64,000 nucleotides of DNA from Chondrinema litorale (GTDB taxonomy: Bacteria; Bacteroidota; Bacteroidia; Cytophagales; Flammeovirgaceae), in assembly GCF_026250525.1 (NCBI RefSeq), contig NZ_CP111043.1:4849001-4913000 (forward strand). Reading direction: 5' to 3'. Within the stretch, counting starts at the first letter, position 1; each line of letters opens with the position of its first letter. Below the pieces are notes generated by a model. The model had not been told where the DNA came from and did not search any database. It was given only the letters and a program-made list of their open reading frames with translations. Position numbers and translations under genes: made by a program. This document shows positions 46,464-55,436 of this stretch, piece by piece.

Positions 46464-47207
46464 TTATTGAGCTACTTCGTAGTAAAAAACTGTAATTTTA
46501 CTGTAATAGTAAGCCTGATGCATTTTGGTTTCAGAATCGATACCGATTAGAAGCCACATATTTCCACCTGCATCAGTAGTAGCTCTCAAAAAGTTCCCGC
46601 TGTTATTTCCTCTAGCTAATGCTGTAGTTGCACGAGGTTCTGGCATCCCTAATGTTCCTAAAAATACCATATCATCACCAGCGTCTTTATTGTTGCCTTT
46701 GTCTATATCCAACACCTTGGTTTCATAGCCAAATTCAGAATCGTCTGCATCGATAATAGTTGGTTCATTTTCAAAAACACCTGCTTTCACATGTACTTCC
46801 ATGTCATCATCGTAAGTAGTACCAGCAGCATCCATATTTTCTGCGGCTAGTTCTATCTCCAACTCAACATCAAAAACAGTAGAAGGACTTAGTTCACCAA
46901 CTTGTATTTTTAAAAATGTGAAAGCTTCTCCAACAGAATCTACAAAACTTACTCTTAATAGAGAATCTTCTGTAGTAATTGCACTTGGCACTTCAGCCAT
47001 TTCTACAGTGTATTGTAGCGAATCCTCTAAGTACAAAGGATATTCTGTAATACCATCTACCCAATCGTTTTGACCACCGCCAAAAGTATAGGCGAAGATA
47101 AAATTAGGATCATTACCAGTATCGCCAATATCTGCATCATCTATACACGACTGGAGAAAGCTTATTGAAAGTAGAAATAATGAAATTTTTAAAAAAGTTT
47201 GCTTCAT
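46464..47207 (-). CDS. Hypothetical lipoprotein, 247 residues
   Basis: The family is not recognised. The ATG at 47207 (MKQTFLKISL) gives a clean lipoprotein signal with Cys21 in the lipobox FLQSC, so the protein should be lipid-anchored in the envelope; the longer GTG-started frame would bury this signal. The mature part is acidic and beta-rich (DPNFIFAYTFGGGQNDWVDG; SFVDSVGEAFTFLKIQVGEL) and ends with an aromatic segment (AYYYSKITVFYYEVAQ). It lies 77 bases after the DUF4340-like gene on the same strand and is followed by a terminator. Confidence 0.75.
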   Translation of the reverse strand: MKQTFLKISLFLLSISFLQSCIDDADIGDTGNDPNFIFAYTFGGGQNDWVDGITEYPLYLEDSLQYTVEMAEVPSAITTEDSLLRVSFVDSVGEAFTFLKIQVGELSPSTVFDVELEIELAAENMDAAGTTYDDDMEVHVKAGVFENEPTIIDADDSEFGYETKVLDIDKGNNKDAGDDMVFLGTLGMPEPRATTALARGNNSGNFLRATTDAGGNMWLLIGIDSETKMHQAYYYSKITVFYYEVAQ

Positions 47208-47284
47208 TTTAGTAAAAATTAAAATAGTTTCAATTGTAAAATACCTTACGGAATTTTCTATCTTAATGAAGCAGAACACATCAA

Positions 47285-48211
47285 TTATTGTATCTCAGAC
47301 CTTCTGAACTCTTCGCGGCTAACCAAAAAATTTCTTAACATGCCTCTGTTCATTTGAACAATTTCTCCGGTTTTCTCTGAAATCCCATACACTGTACTAT
47401 CATTTGGGTAGATAGTTAGCTGATCGTTTCTGCTCTCATATAGATCATTCAGAGACACTACGCAGAAAGGTTGCGTTTCGCTCAGACTATTTTTTAAATT
47501 CTCATTATCATCTACATAATCATCTACTTCAAAGTCTTGATATTGCTGTATGTAAGTGTACAATTTTGCAGAATCTAACTTATTAATTCCTTCTACTTTA
47601 TAAAAAGCAGAATCGAAACTAACCGTTAAGCGATTTTTAGGATCACCTATATAGTTAATATCCAAAGATTGTAAAGTTCGCCAAGTGGTATATAACACTC
47701 GCTTATCTCGCCATTCATTTTCATCAATATTGAATAGCTCATAAATATTTACAAAATAACCAGGAATGTAAACTATGTAAGGGATATTACCTGAAGATGT
47801 TCTGGCATAGGTTTCATCTCCACTACCAGAAAGCTCATACTGGGTTACAATTTCATTGTCTCGATAAATCTTTACATCAATTGATTTATTATCAATTAAA
47901 CTTTTTACTGTATCCAAACTGGCTTCGGAAACTGGTCTTTTTATTTCCATTCGCCCTAATACGGCAAGAAGAGATTGTAAACGAGAAGGCTGAACATCAT
48001 AATTATCATTTACTCTCCAACGACTAGGTCCTGTTTTAACTAACACATTTTCTCCAACCTCAATTCGGTTGATTCCTAATGTATCTGTTAAAGTAAAACT
48101 ACCTTGTTTTACAGAAAGAGTTGATGATTTATTTGTACTGCTTAGTGAAAAAAGTACGGCTGATAGTAATACGATGTTCAGAACTACTAATAACTTGATT
48201 TTAGAAGTCAT
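47285..48211 (-). CDS. DUF4340-like membrane-anchored protein
   Basis: A 308-residue protein with one N-terminal membrane segment (LLVVLNIVLLSAVLFSLS, residues 7-24) and a large extracytoplasmic beta-rich domain. The wording resembles DUF4340 (RIEVGENVLVKTGPSRWRVN; VQPSRLQSLLAVLGRMEIKR; RWR and LL..L motifs). DUF4340 proteins often stand beside GldG-like ABC-2 transporter components. No such gene is here, and the role is unknown. I chose the ATG at 48211 over a TTG-type start 22 codons upstream that would place charged residues before the membrane segment. Confidence 0.75.
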   Translation of the reverse strand: MTSKIKLLVVLNIVLLSAVLFSLSSTNKSSTLSVKQGSFTLTDTLGINRIEVGENVLVKTGPSRWRVNDNYDVQPSRLQSLLAVLGRMEIKRPVSEASLDTVKSLIDNKSIDVKIYRDNEIVTQYELSGSGDETYARTSSGNIPYIVYIPGYFVNIYELFNIDENEWRDKRVLYTTWRTLQSLDINYIGDPKNRLTVSFDSAFYKVEGINKLDSAKLYTYIQQYQDFEVDDYVDDNENLKNSLSETQPFCVVSLNDLYESRNDQLTIYPNDSTVYGISEKTGEIVQMNRGMLRNFLVSREEFRRSEIQ

Positions 48212-48346
48212 AATAAAAAAATTATGTCTCAAACTGTTGTTTGCTGCTTTACGCAAGTAAAAAGACACACAAAACAAGTATAAAGTTTGTAAATTACTGT
48301 AGGTTAATAGCTAAAAAATTACATAACGCTCGAAAAAGGTGTAAAA

Positions 48347-48378
48347 TTTCAGCAATTCTGTGACAAAGTATATCTTTG
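48347..48378 (+). promoter_or_regulatory. Candidate promoter of prfC
   Basis: TATCTTTG (48371-48378) matches the -7 consensus TAnnTTTG. A TTTC lies at 48347-48350, 20 bases upstream, close to the -33 TTTG. The predicted leader is about 76 bases. Confidence 0.45.
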
Positions 48379-48461
48379 CAAACTAAATTTTGCTTGGCCA
48401 TACCTATAAACCATTTACAGTTCAGTTTCATTCAGGCCCTGCAGCAATAAAAACTTGATTT

Positions 48462-50045
48462 ATGAAATTCAAAGAAGAGATAGATCGCAGAAGGACATTT
48501 GCTATTATAAGTCACCCTGATGCCGGTAAAACAACTTTAACAGAAAAATTACTTCTTTTTGGTGGCGCTATTCAGGTAGCAGGAGCTGTAAAATCTAACA
48601 AGATAAAAAAAACAGCCACCTCCGATTTTATGGAGATAGAAAAGCAAAGAGGTATTTCTGTTGCTACATCTGTAATGGGTTTTGACTACAAAGACCTAAA
48701 AGTAAATATTCTGGATACACCCGGTCACCAAGATTTTGCCGAAGATACCTTTAGAACACTTACTGCAGTAGATAGTGTAATTGTAGTAATCGACGTAGCT
48801 AAAGGTGTGGAGATACAAACCGAGAAATTGGTAAAGGTTTGTAAAATGAGAGATACACCAATAATCGTATTCATCAACAAACTAGACCGTGTTGGTAAAG
48901 ATGCTTTTGATTTGATGGACGAAATCGAACAAAAACTTGGTCTGTCAGTAATGCCTCTCAGTTGGCCAATTGGTATGGGTAATGAGTTTCAAGGTGTTTA
49001 TAACATCTACGAGAAAAAACTAATGCTCTTTAGAGCGCATGGTAAGCAATCAGAAGAAGAAAGTCTCGAATTTACAGATCTGAGCGATCCGTTGCTAGAA
49101 GAATACGTAGGAGCACGTGCTGCCAAAACGTTGAGAGAAGAAGTAGAAATGGTTACCGAAATCTACCCTGAATTTAATAGAGAAGAGTATTTAGAAGGAC
49201 TTTTAACCCCAGTATTTTTTGGTAGTGCCATTAACAACTTTGGTGTTAAAGAATTACTAGACTGTTTTGTGGAGGTTGCACCTTCTCCAACAAATTCTGA
49301 AACAGAAGAAAGAGAAATTAGCCCTTACGAAGAAAACTTTACAGGATTTGTATTTAAAATACACGCCAATATTGATCCTAAACATAGAAATAGAATTGCT
49401 TTTGTAAAAATATGCTCTGGTAAGTTTGAAAGAAATAAAAACTACCAACATATTAGATTGGGCAGAGCATTAAAATTCTCCAACCCTACTTCGTTTATGG
49501 CTTCTAAAAAAGAAATTGTAGATGAAGCTTTTCCTGGAGATATTGTAGGTCTACACGATTCTGGAAACTTTAAAATCGGTGACGCACTCTCTGAAGGTGA
49601 ATCGCTAAAATTTAAGGGTATTCCTAGTTTCTCTCCTGAGCAGTTTAAATACATAGAAAACGCTGACCCTATGAAAGCCAAACAGCTTAACAAAGGTATC
49701 GACCAGTTGATGGACGAAGGTGTGGCTCAGCTATTTGTGAATTTAAGAAATGGCAGAAAAATTATTGGGACTGTTGGTGCACTACAGTTCGATGTAATTC
49801 AGCATAGATTAAAGCACGAATACAATGCTTCTTGCCGTTGGGAACCAATTAATTTGCACAAAGCGTGTTGGTTTACCAGTGACAACAAAGAGCAATTGGC
49901 AAACTTTGATAATTACAGAGTAAGATTAATTGCTGAAGATAAATACAAGAGAAGAGTGTTTCTTACTACTTCAGAATACGAAATTAGAATGGAACAACAG
50001 AACTTTCCAGATATCAAATTCCACTATACTTCTGAATTTGACTAA
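48462..50045 (+). CDS. prfC: Peptide chain release factor 3
   Basis: A 527-residue translational GTPase that recycles release factors RF1/RF2 from the ribosome. The P-loop is SHPDAGKTT (residues 17-25), switch II is DTPGHQDF and the base-specificity motif is NKLDR. The RF3-specific wording includes RGISVATSVMGFDYKDLKVN and, in the C-terminal domain, GTVGALQFDVIQHRLKHEYN near 430. Length and order match E. coli RF3. The gene is flanked by a promoter match upstream and a terminator downstream, so it appears monocistronic. Confidence 0.97.
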   Translation: MKFKEEIDRRRTFAIISHPDAGKTTLTEKLLLFGGAIQVAGAVKSNKIKKTATSDFMEIEKQRGISVATSVMGFDYKDLKVNILDTPGHQDFAEDTFRTLTAVDSVIVVIDVAKGVEIQTEKLVKVCKMRDTPIIVFINKLDRVGKDAFDLMDEIEQKLGLSVMPLSWPIGMGNEFQGVYNIYEKKLMLFRAHGKQSEEESLEFTDLSDPLLEEYVGARAAKTLREEVEMVTEIYPEFNREEYLEGLLTPVFFGSAINNFGVKELLDCFVEVAPSPTNSETEEREISPYEENFTGFVFKIHANIDPKHRNRIAFVKICSGKFERNKNYQHIRLGRALKFSNPTSFMASKKEIVDEAFPGDIVGLHDSGNFKIGDALSEGESLKFKGIPSFSPEQFKYIENADPMKAKQLNKGIDQLMDEGVAQLFVNLRNGRKIIGTVGALQFDVIQHRLKHEYNASCRWEPINLHKACWFTSDNKEQLANFDNYRVRLIAEDKYKRRVFLTTSEYEIRMEQQNFPDIKFHYTSEFD

Positions 50046-50080
50046 TAATGATTAAGAATTGATAAGACTCTAGTAGAAAG

Positions 50081-50103
50081 CTGCCTTTTTCGGGCAGTTT
50101 TCG
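50081..50103 (+). terminator. Rho-independent terminator after prfC
   Basis: CTGCC (50081-50085) pairs with GGCAG (50093-50097) and is followed by TTTT. The stem is short but GC-rich and lies 35 bases after the stop. Confidence 0.6.
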
Positions 50104-50176
50104 CATTTTAATACTTTCTTACAAAGCTTAAATTGCTTATCATTTAGTCAAAATATTAAGCTAATTTTAATAGATT

Positions 50177-50209
50177 TTTTAATAATTCAGCTTTTTAACT
50201 TTATATTTG
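50177..50209 (+). promoter_or_regulatory. Candidate promoter of amt
   Basis: TATATTTG (50202-50209) matches TAnnTTTG, and TTTT at 50177-50180 sits at the -33 distance. The leader would be about 110 bases and shows no obvious structure. Confidence 0.4.
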
Positions 50210-50329
50210 AAAAACCAATTAACATCCCACATGCGATCTATACGGACTTACTATCCACGAATTTTTATTTAATTTTTAAATAAAATAAACTAACTGCATT
50301 GCAATCTTTAAATCTTAATTAAATTTTTT

Positions 50330-51679
50330 ATGAACTTAATCTCTACAGGTTTACTGCTCGATGCGGGAGCAAACCTTAGCCTACTTGCAAACAATACTTC
50401 AATAACCACATTAGATACTACCGGTACAAATGCTGTTGATGTTGCTGCACAAGTTGATGCGCTATCACTTTTAGCTAATAACATCTGGATGATGATATCT
50501 ACTGCATTGGTTTTTATTATGCACTTAGGTTTCGCAGGTGTTGAAGCTGGTTTTACTCAAGCAAAAAACACTGTAAATATTCTTTATAAAAATACACTTA
50601 CTCCAGCTATAGGATTAATTACTTATGCAATTTTTGGATTTAACCTAATGTATCCAGGTTTCGAAACTCCAGGATGGTTTGCATTTGCTGGTTTTGGTTT
50701 ACCTGCTCCAATGGTAGATGGCAGCCTTGATTTAAGCTACAATGCTGGTTATACTTACTGGACAGACTTCTTATTTCAAGGTATGTTTGCTGCTACAGCT
50801 GCTACAATCGTATCTGGGGCAGTTGCTGAAAGAATTAAAATATCAGGTTACTTTATATTCACTGTTTTCTTCGTAGGTCTTGTTTACCCTATCATCGGAA
50901 GTTGGAAATGGGGCGGTGGCGCTTTAGATGATTATGGTTTCTACGATTTCGCTGGTTCTACTTTAGTACACTCAGTGGGTGGCTGGGGAGCTTTAGCAGG
51001 TGTAATTATTTTAGGCCCTCGTATAGGTAAATATGTTGATGGAAAAATAAATGACTTTCCTGGTTCTAGTGTGCCTTTAGCTGTTATTGGTGTATTCTTA
51101 TTATGGTTAGGTTGGTTCGGATTCAATGGTGGTTCTGTACTTTCTGCTGATCCTGCTGCTGTATCATTAGTACTTGTAACTACTTCTCTTGCTGCTGCAA
51201 CTGGTGCAATTGGTGGAAGTATTATGGGATATATAGTATTCAAAAGATTAGATCTTGGTATGTCTCTAAATGGAATACTTGCTGGTTTAGTAGGTATTAC
51301 AGCAGGTGCCGATCAAATGAGCTATATCGATGCATTAGTTATAGGGTTAATTAGCGGAATGCTAGTAGTAGTTGCTGCTGTAGGAATGGATAAGTTAAAA
51401 CTTGATGACTGTGTGGGTGCAGTTTCTGTACACTTAGTATGTGGTATTTTTGGAACCCTCGCTGTAGGTATCTTCGGTAAAATGGCAAGTATGGATCAGT
51501 TTATTATTCAACTTGTTGGAGTACTAACTTGTGGTGCTGCTGCATTTATTTCTGCACTAGTTATCTTCTTTGTAGTTGATAAAACTATGGGATTGAGAGT
51601 AACAGCAGAGCACGAAAAAGAAGGTCTAGATAGTCACGAACATGGTATCAGAGGTTATACCATCATTTTTGATGAATAA
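50330..51679 (+). CDS. amt: Ammonium transporter (Amt family)
   Basis: A 449-residue ammonium channel with eleven transmembrane helices after an N-terminal extension of about 45 residues. Conserved features include FIMHLGFAGVEAGFTQAKN (near 62), GGWGALAGVIILGPRIGKY with its preceding His (LVHSVGG, near 207), LWLGWFGFNGGS, and the second pore His in SVHLVCGIFGTLAVGI (near 365). The two pore histidines of the family are therefore present. The C-terminal tail (HGIRGYTI) is the regulatory segment that contacts PII proteins in other bacteria. No glnB/glnK gene follows, which is unusual for many bacteria but seen in Bacteroidota. Confidence 0.95.
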   Translation: MNLISTGLLLDAGANLSLLANNTSITTLDTTGTNAVDVAAQVDALSLLANNIWMMISTALVFIMHLGFAGVEAGFTQAKNTVNILYKNTLTPAIGLITYAIFGFNLMYPGFETPGWFAFAGFGLPAPMVDGSLDLSYNAGYTYWTDFLFQGMFAATAATIVSGAVAERIKISGYFIFTVFFVGLVYPIIGSWKWGGGALDDYGFYDFAGSTLVHSVGGWGALAGVIILGPRIGKYVDGKINDFPGSSVPLAVIGVFLLWLGWFGFNGGSVLSADPAAVSLVLVTTSLAAATGAIGGSIMGYIVFKRLDLGMSLNGILAGLVGITAGADQMSYIDALVIGLISGMLVVVAAVGMDKLKLDDCVGAVSVHLVCGIFGTLAVGIFGKMASMDQFIIQLVGVLTCGAAAFISALVIFFVVDKTMGLRVTAEHEKEGLDSHEHGIRGYTIIFDE

Positions 51680-51701
51680 GATAAAAGTTATTTAAATATA
51701 T

Positions 51702-51731
51702 AAAGCCGGCTTAATCAGTCGGCTTTTTTAG
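51702..51731 (+). terminator. Rho-independent terminator after amt
   Basis: AAAGCCGGC pairs with GTCGGCTTT (one G-T pair; 51702-51726) followed by further T. It lies 23 bases after the stop codon. Confidence 0.75.
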
Positions 51732-51757
51732 TTTGAAGCTGTCTAAAGTTTTGTTTT

Positions 51758-51796
51758 ATTGCGAAAATGAAGGATTGGAAGCTAAGACGAAGCAAT
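51758..51796. repeat. Possible REP-like inverted repeat
   Basis: ATTGCGA at the left and CGAAGCAAT at the right frame about 25 bases. This resembles the dispersed ATTGCGAG..CGAAGCAAT repeat seen in many bacterial genomes, here in a degenerate form. Only one copy is in the window. Confidence 0.25.
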
Positions 51797-51978
51797 TTAG
51801 AAGTTCGAAGCCCTAGCTACGGGCTGAAAAATTAACGAAGTATTTACTCTCAAAACAAATTTGCAGCCTAAAGAAATAAGCTTTAAACAACTTCTATATT
51901 AAGATTTATTTAGACCTACTCAGTATTAATTAAATACTTTTCAGGTATATTCAATTTCCATTTAGGGAACAGATACAT

Positions 51979-52006
51979 TTTGCTAATGTTATATGTTGTA
52001 ACTTTG
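51979..52006 (+). promoter_or_regulatory. Candidate promoter of the eboD-like gene
   Basis: TTTG (51979-51982) and, 16 bases later, TAACTTTG (51999-52006) match the Bacteroidota -33/-7 pattern. The predicted start of transcription near 52013 gives a leader of about 23 bases. Confidence 0.5.
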
Positions 52007-52035
52007 AATTTAAAAAATTAGCAAGCACACTAAGA

Positions 52036-53193
52036 ATGAAAGAGATTAACCAAAGCTTTAAAGTTCAATTTGATTATAAAGTCATTTTTACCGAAAAGCT
52101 ATTTCAAATATCAAATACTAGCTTCGTAGACTATTTTAAACAGTTTAACAAAGCTGCTAGAGTTTATTTTGTATTAGACGAAGGTGTTTCATTAGCACAT
52201 CCAGAATTAGTTAATGAAATCTCAAGTTATTTTAGTCACTATTCTAATGATCTTGTACTTTTAGGTGAGCCATTAATTGTAGCCGGAGGCGAAGATTCTA
52301 AAAATGATAGAACACACCTTGATAATATTTTAAAAGCTACTGATACTTTCAAGATAGACCGCCACTCTTATATAGCGGCTATCGGAGGTGGCGCTGTATT
52401 AGATATGGCAGGTTTTGCTACAGCAATTTCTCACAGAGGCATCAGACATATTAGAATACCTACCACTGTTTTATCTCAAAATGATTCAGGCATTGGTGTA
52501 AAAAATGGGATTAACTCATTTGGAAAGAAAAATTATCTTGGCTCTTTTGCCCCACCAAAAGCAGTATTTAACGATTCAGCTTTTCTTACAACGCTTGAAG
52601 AAAGAGACTGGCGTTCTGGAATTTCTGAAGCTGTAAAAGTAGCATTAATAAAAGACGAAAGCTTTTTTAGAAGTATACAGAAAGATGCAGCTAAGCTAGC
52701 AAAAAGAGATATGCCAAGTATGGAAGATTTAATCTTCCGTTGTGCTGAAATGCATATGGACCACATAGCTGGTGGAGATCCATTCGAAATGGGTTCGTCA
52801 AGACCATTGGATTTTGGTCACTGGGCTGCACATAAAATGGAACAATTAAGTAACTACGAAATAAGACATGGCGAAGCTGTAGCAATTGGTATTTCTTTAG
52901 ATGTAACCTACTCTTACTTACAAGGTCGTATTACTGAAAGCGAGTGCAAAGAGGTAACCGACCTTTTTACAGCATTAGGATTTAAACTTTTTCATCCGGT
53001 AATATCAGAAACTGATGCAGATGGAGAGCTAAAAATAATAAAAGGTTTAAAAGAGTTTCAGGAACATTTGGGAGGAGAATTAACAATTATGCTTCTAGAA
53101 AAATTAGGCAAAGGAGTTGAAGTACACGAAATGGATGATGCATTAATTAAAGAAGCTGTTAAAAAATTAGAAGCAATCTATTCACTCGCATAA
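52036..53193 (+). CDS. eboD: EboD-like sugar phosphate cyclase (3-dehydroquinate synthase family)
   Basis: A 385-residue cytoplasmic enzyme of the dehydroquinate-synthase fold. Visible motifs are IAAIGGGAVLDMAGFATAIS (nucleotide binding, near 114), RIPTTVLSQNDSGIGVKNGI with the conserved Asp and Lys, and RPLDFGHWAAHKMEQL then IRHGEAVAIG, which retain the metal-binding His positions. The K-N-G-I-N wording and the extra length separate it from housekeeping AroB. It matches the EboD group of the ebo metabolite-traffic cluster, where it stands next to EboE as here (65 bases downstream). In cyanobacteria the cluster helps export a scytonemin precursor. The substrate in this organism is unknown. 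Confidence 0.78.
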   Translation: MKEINQSFKVQFDYKVIFTEKLFQISNTSFVDYFKQFNKAARVYFVLDEGVSLAHPELVNEISSYFSHYSNDLVLLGEPLIVAGGEDSKNDRTHLDNILKATDTFKIDRHSYIAAIGGGAVLDMAGFATAISHRGIRHIRIPTTVLSQNDSGIGVKNGINSFGKKNYLGSFAPPKAVFNDSAFLTTLEERDWRSGISEAVKVALIKDESFFRSIQKDAAKLAKRDMPSMEDLIFRCAEMHMDHIAGGDPFEMGSSRPLDFGHWAAHKMEQLSNYEIRHGEAVAIGISLDVTYSYLQGRITESECKEVTDLFTALGFKLFHPVISETDADGELKIIKGLKEFQEHLGGELTIMLLEKLGKGVEVHEMDDALIKEAVKKLEAIYSLA

Positions 53194-53215
53194 TAGCAAT
53201 TTGAAAAAAATTATT

Positions 53216-53242
53216 TGGTCAGTTTTACTGGCCATTTTTTTT
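53216..53242 (+). terminator. Terminator-like hairpin between eboD-like and eboE-like genes
   Basis: TGGTCAGT pairs with ACTGGCCA (one G-T pair) around a three-base loop, followed by a run of eight T. It lies 23 bases after the eboD stop and 17 bases before the eboE start, so it could attenuate read-through. Confidence 0.7.
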
Positions 53243-53258
53243 AACCTCATTTTAAATT

Positions 53259-54464
53259 ATGAAACTAAATAACACACCTTTCCAATTAACATACTGCACT
53301 AATATTCATCCGGGAGAAGATTGGGAAGAAACTTTCACACAACTACAAAGTCATTTACCAGCAGTTAAAAAACAATTTTCTCCAAACGATCCATTTGGTG
53401 TTGGCTTAAGGCTTTCAGACAAAGCCAGTAAAGAATTATTAGAAGGAAATCATTTTGAAGAGTTCAAAAGCTGGCTAACTGAAAACGATTTGTATGTATT
53501 TACTATGAATGGTTTTCCATATGGTTCTTTCCATAGAACAGTGGTAAAAGATGATGTGCACACACCCGACTGGACAACAAAAGATAGACTAAATTATACA
53601 ACTCGCCTATTCAATATTCTAAATGAGTTATTGCCAGCAGATTTAAAAGAAGGTGGAATTTCAACTTCTCCTCTCTCCTATAAATATTGGCACAAATCAC
53701 TCGATAAAGTATATGAAGAAGCAACTTTAAACTATGCTAAAATTGCTTTACACCTATACAATATAAAGAAGCAAACTGGTAAAAGTATGCATCTGGATTT
53801 GGAGCCAGAACCAGATGGTGTACTAGAAAACACACCCGAAGTAATTGCTTATTTTGATAATTGGTTAATTCCTAAGGGAAGTGAATTTCTAGCTAAAGAA
53901 TTAGGTTTGCCGAAACAAGAATGTGAAGAGATAATCAGAGAACACATTCAACTCTGTTATGATGTTTGCCACTATGCCATTGCATTCGAAGAACCTGCTG
54001 AGGTATTTGCAGCTATGGAAAAAGCCAAAATAAAGATTGGCAAAATTCAGATTAGTGCAGCATTAAAAGCAGCATTTACTAAAGATACTACAGCAAATAA
54101 AGAAGTATTAGATGTACTCAAAAACTTCGAAGAGTCTACTTATTTGCATCAGGTTATTGAACAAAATAACCAGAATGAACTAGTACAATATCGTGATTTA
54201 AATAAAGCATTAGAGAATTATAAAGAAGGAGAAGAAAAAGAATGGAGAATCCATTTTCACGTTCCGCTCTTTTCTGATGACTATGATTTACTAAAATCTA
54301 CCCGATCTGAAATTGAAAAAACACTCAAGTTCGTTCAAGAAAAACAAGGAGTTAATCATTTAGAAATTGAAACCTATACTTGGGAAGTATTACCAGAAAG
54401 ATTTCAGAAAGATATTGATGAATCGATTGTGAGAGAATTAGAATGGGTAAAAAGCCAATTCTGA
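53259..54464 (+). CDS. eboE: EboE-like metabolite traffic protein (TIM-barrel)
   Basis: A 401-residue cytoplasmic protein of the sugar-phosphate isomerase/epimerase-like TIM-barrel family. The start region YCTNIHPGEDWEETFTQLQS is the typical EboE opening. Further matches are LYVFTMNGFPYGSFHRTVVK near 86, HLDLEPEPDGVLENTPEVI near 178, the Cys/His-rich CYDVCHYAIAFEEP near 232 and IHFHVPLFSDDYDLLKSTR near 328, followed by LEIETYTWEVLPE. The Glu, His and Asp positions suggest metal binding. Its place right after the eboD-like gene supports the call. Confidence 0.82.
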   Translation: MKLNNTPFQLTYCTNIHPGEDWEETFTQLQSHLPAVKKQFSPNDPFGVGLRLSDKASKELLEGNHFEEFKSWLTENDLYVFTMNGFPYGSFHRTVVKDDVHTPDWTTKDRLNYTTRLFNILNELLPADLKEGGISTSPLSYKYWHKSLDKVYEEATLNYAKIALHLYNIKKQTGKSMHLDLEPEPDGVLENTPEVIAYFDNWLIPKGSEFLAKELGLPKQECEEIIREHIQLCYDVCHYAIAFEEPAEVFAAMEKAKIKIGKIQISAALKAAFTKDTTANKEVLDVLKNFEESTYLHQVIEQNNQNELVQYRDLNKALENYKEGEEKEWRIHFHVPLFSDDYDLLKSTRSEIEKTLKFVQEKQGVNHLEIETYTWEVLPERFQKDIDESIVRELEWVKSQF

Positions 54465-54485
54465 TTGATAATGATATAAAAAGAA

Positions 54486-54514
54486 AACCTGCCAATTGCA
54501 TTGGCAGGTTTTTC
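54486..54514. terminator. Bidirectional terminator after the eboE-like gene
   Basis: AACCTGCCAAT pairs perfectly with ATTGGCAGGTT around a three-base loop (54486-54510). T runs follow on the plus strand, and TTTTCTTTTT on the minus strand, so the opposing barrel gene can also end here. Confidence 0.85.
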
Positions 54515-54563
54515 AAAAGAATTGAATTGTACACGGAGATATTGTTATCTTCTCAGCTTTGTA

Positions 54564-55145
54564 TTAGAATTTAATACCTGCTGTTAAACTCAAAATGTTG
54601 TTTTTGGCATCAGAGAATTTATAAAGGTCTGTCATCCCAAGTTCGTAACTAAGATCGGCTGTTAGGAAGAGAATATCCACACCAACTCCGAACTTTGCTC
54701 CCCAGATTTTATCATTATACACATCTTTCGTGTAGCCAAATGCATTGTCTTTTACACTTGTAACCCAAGATAATGATGGACCACCCGCAATTCTTAATGC
54801 AAATGGGTCTGTATCAATCAGTTTAACACCTACTTGCGCAGGAATGTGGAGCATATTTATAGTTGCATTATCTTTAATCTCGCCAAAGCTAGTGTCTCCA
54901 AATTCGCTTTTGCTAGTTAATTCGTTAGTTGATTTTACCCAGAATATTCCAGGGTTAAAGTAAATTTTATCTCCCATTCGGACGCTTCCTCCAAAAGTAT
55001 ATCCTATTCGACCTGTAGCTTCAGTTCCTTCGGGGTCGGTAGTTAAGGATGATGCGGTTAATCCAACTTGTGGATTTATAACCAGCTGGCAAAAAGCGTA
55101 ATTTGAAAATAATAGACCTAAAACAATGAATGTTATTTTTTTCAT
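54564..55145 (-). CDS. Outer-membrane beta-barrel protein (porin-family, OmpW/PorT-like)
   Basis: A 193-residue protein with a signal peptide (ITFIVLGLLFSNYAFCQ, cut near residue 19). The mature part alternates hydrophobic and polar residues as a small barrel does: VINPQVGLTASSLTTDPEGT, GRIGYTFGGSVRMGD, MLHIPAQVGVKLIDTDPFAL, GAKFGVGVDILFLTADLSYE. The chain ends with LTAGIKF, an aromatic terminus. It resembles the OMP_b-brl_2 group of Bacteroidota. The gene is inserted in opposite orientation between eboE-like and eboF-like genes, so it is not part of their transcript. Confidence 0.82.
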   Translation of the reverse strand: MKKITFIVLGLLFSNYAFCQLVINPQVGLTASSLTTDPEGTEATGRIGYTFGGSVRMGDKIYFNPGIFWVKSTNELTSKSEFGDTSFGEIKDNATINMLHIPAQVGVKLIDTDPFALRIAGGPSLSWVTSVKDNAFGYTKDVYNDKIWGAKFGVGVDILFLTADLSYELGMTDLYKFSDAKNNILSLTAGIKF

Positions 55146-55436
55146 AATTTTCTATTTTCTGAAAAAATATTGTTAAGCCATTTTACGGAGAAGTATTAAT
55201 TATGTTTGCAAAAGTTACATCTCAAAATTCTCAACAGATGTTAATTCATAATTTTGTATATTTAAACATCAAGTAAAGGATTAAAAAATTCACTCTCGTA
55301 AACCCTTTACTATCAGTCACTTATCAAATCATATTCAAACAAACCAATATCTTATTGCTCACAATAAGAATGGGTAAAAATTGATCATTATTTTTGAATA
55401 TTGATTTTGTATTACATTAAATATTAAAGCCAGTAT

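Larger units (their letters stand above)
51680..52035. other. Intergenic region between amt and the eboD-like gene
   Basis: This 356-base region holds the amt terminator, a repeat-like inverted repeat (51758-51796), a hairpin AGCCC/GGGCT (51809-51825) and the eboD promoter match at its right end. No reading frame or RNA gene was recognised. Confidence 0.5.

Noticed and set aside
55351..55368. Perfect inverted repeat CTTATTG/CAATAAG upstream of the eboF-like gene
   Set aside because: Seven AT-rich base pairs are expected by chance in this DNA; no second copy or spacing supports an operator.
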